A stretch of DNA of 7,022 nt from Spartobacteria bacterium UBA6821. GTDB lineage: Bacteria > Verrucomicrobiota > Verrucomicrobiia > Chthoniobacterales > UBA6821. Positions 6,526-7,022 of this stretch are shown here, in pieces. The DNA is taken from the NCBI GenBank assembly GCA_002452515.1, contig DKEN01000066.1:1-7022 (forward strand). Reading direction: 5' to 3'. Each line of letters opens with the position of its first letter. Position 1 is the first letter of the stretch. The notes below the pieces were generated by a model, which did no database searches, was not told the origin of the DNA, and saw only the letters and a program-made list of their open reading frames with translations. Position numbers and translations under genes: made by a program.

Positions 6526-7022
6526 CTAAGGCTTCAGCACCTTGGCACCCTGATTATCAACAGCGCATGTCACGGTTTTTGATCCTGACGGGCTCGATCG
6601 TTTCATCGCTTTGGCAATGCGTGCGGCACTCTCTGTATCCGGAGCCAAGGCACAGATGGTCGATCCTGATCCGCTGAGCCATCCTCCGAGCGCCCCGGAT
6701 TTTTCTACTGCAGCGATGACTTCTGGAAGGAATGGCACCAACTTGGTGCGGTACGGTTGATGTAGGCGGTCGCCAAAGGCTCCACGCAACAACTCATAGC
6801 GTTTGGTCGCAAAAGCAGCTGCGATCACGGCGGCGTCCGCGGCATTGGCTGCGGAATCGGTCACGCTAATTGACCTGGGCATCACCTTACGGGCAGCAGG
6901 TGTGGCGACTTCAAAATCGGGAATTAGAAGTACAAAACGAAGATGGGAAGCAACAGCGTACCGAAGGGGCTGCTGAAGCGAACGGGCAATCGTAAAACCG
7001 CCAAAGAGGGCCGGTGCGGCAT
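6526..7022 (-). CDS. thrB: Homoserine kinase, partial (5' end beyond window)
   Basis: About 164 C-terminal residues of a GHMP-family kinase that phosphorylates homoserine with ATP to O-phosphohomoserine, the step before threonine synthase. Reading back from the right edge, the frame is open to base 7022, starting with PALFGGFTIA, which is typical of ThrB. Next come LIPDFEVATPAARKVMP (substrate/ATP region), a GDRLHQPYR motif and the C-terminal GHMP signature GALGGWLSGSGSTICAL. The end, with DNQGAKVLKP, also fits ThrB, where GA+V near the C-terminus is common. A GTG or ATG at 6885-6880 is not the start, because conserved kinase sequence continues upstream. ThrB is usually about 300 residues, so nearly half lies outside the window, including the main ATP-binding Gly-rich loop. 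It is on the same strand as lpxK and 90 bases upstream of it. Confidence 0.93.
   Translation of the reverse strand, partial: AAPALFGGFTIARSLQQPLRYAVASHLRFVLLIPDFEVATPAARKVMPRSISVTDSAANAADAAVIAAAFATKRYELLRGAFGDRLHQPYRTKLVPFLPEVIAAVEKSGALGGWLSGSGSTICALAPDTESAARIAKAMKRSSPSGSKTVTCAVDNQGAKVLKP

Noticed and set aside
6880..6885. GTG/ATG as the start of thrB
   Set aside because: Conserved homoserine kinase sequence continues upstream to the window edge in the same frame.

Overview
The window looks like ordinary chromosome from a Gram-negative bacterium. LpxK (lipid A synthesis) implies an outer membrane. Shine-Dalgarno sites are weak at most starts. The mix of a DmsE-type multiheme cytochrome, a YraQ/TIGR03943 permease pair and dispersed CGCAGAG-type repeats makes me think of Verrucomicrobia or a related PVC/environmental lineage. 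That placement is inference only.

Layout. (1) 1-506, minus strand: the front part of a multiheme c-type cytochrome (five CXXCH motifs) that runs off the left edge and lacks a start and signal peptide. (2) About 502-1801, plus strand: the C-terminal third or so of a YraQ/DUF318-type permease, then a complete TIGR03943-family partner with a very His-rich cytoplasmic or linker segment. The cytochrome and the permease are both cut at the same point near 500, back to back, so this is a breakpoint: deletion, rearrangement or assembly chimera. (3) 1864-3007, minus strand: a predicted exported protein of unknown function, then hypoxanthine phosphoribosyltransferase, with an 8-base overlap. (4) 3048-4987, plus strand: ruvA, then a 440-residue ATP-grasp-like protein of unknown function, overlapping by 4 bases (ATGA). 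(5) 4988-5235: a convergent intergenic gap holding an inverted array of five CGC(A/G)GAG heptamers. (6) 5236-7022, minus strand: thrB (homoserine kinase, 5' end outside the window), then lpxK, separated by a gap with a 13-base near-perfect inverted repeat that ends just before the lpxK start codon.

The genes do not form one pathway. They cover purine salvage (hpt), recombination (ruvA), threonine synthesis (thrB), lipid A phosphorylation (lpxK), probable metal or small-solute permeation (permease plus TIGR03943) and multiheme electron transfer. I see no CRISPR array, tRNA, rRNA, transposase, phage gene or defence system, and no convincing new multi-gene system. The points most worth a second look are the breakpoint near 500, the unassigned ATP-grasp-like gene coupled to ruvA, the His-rich TIGR03943 protein, and the two intergenic inverted repeats.
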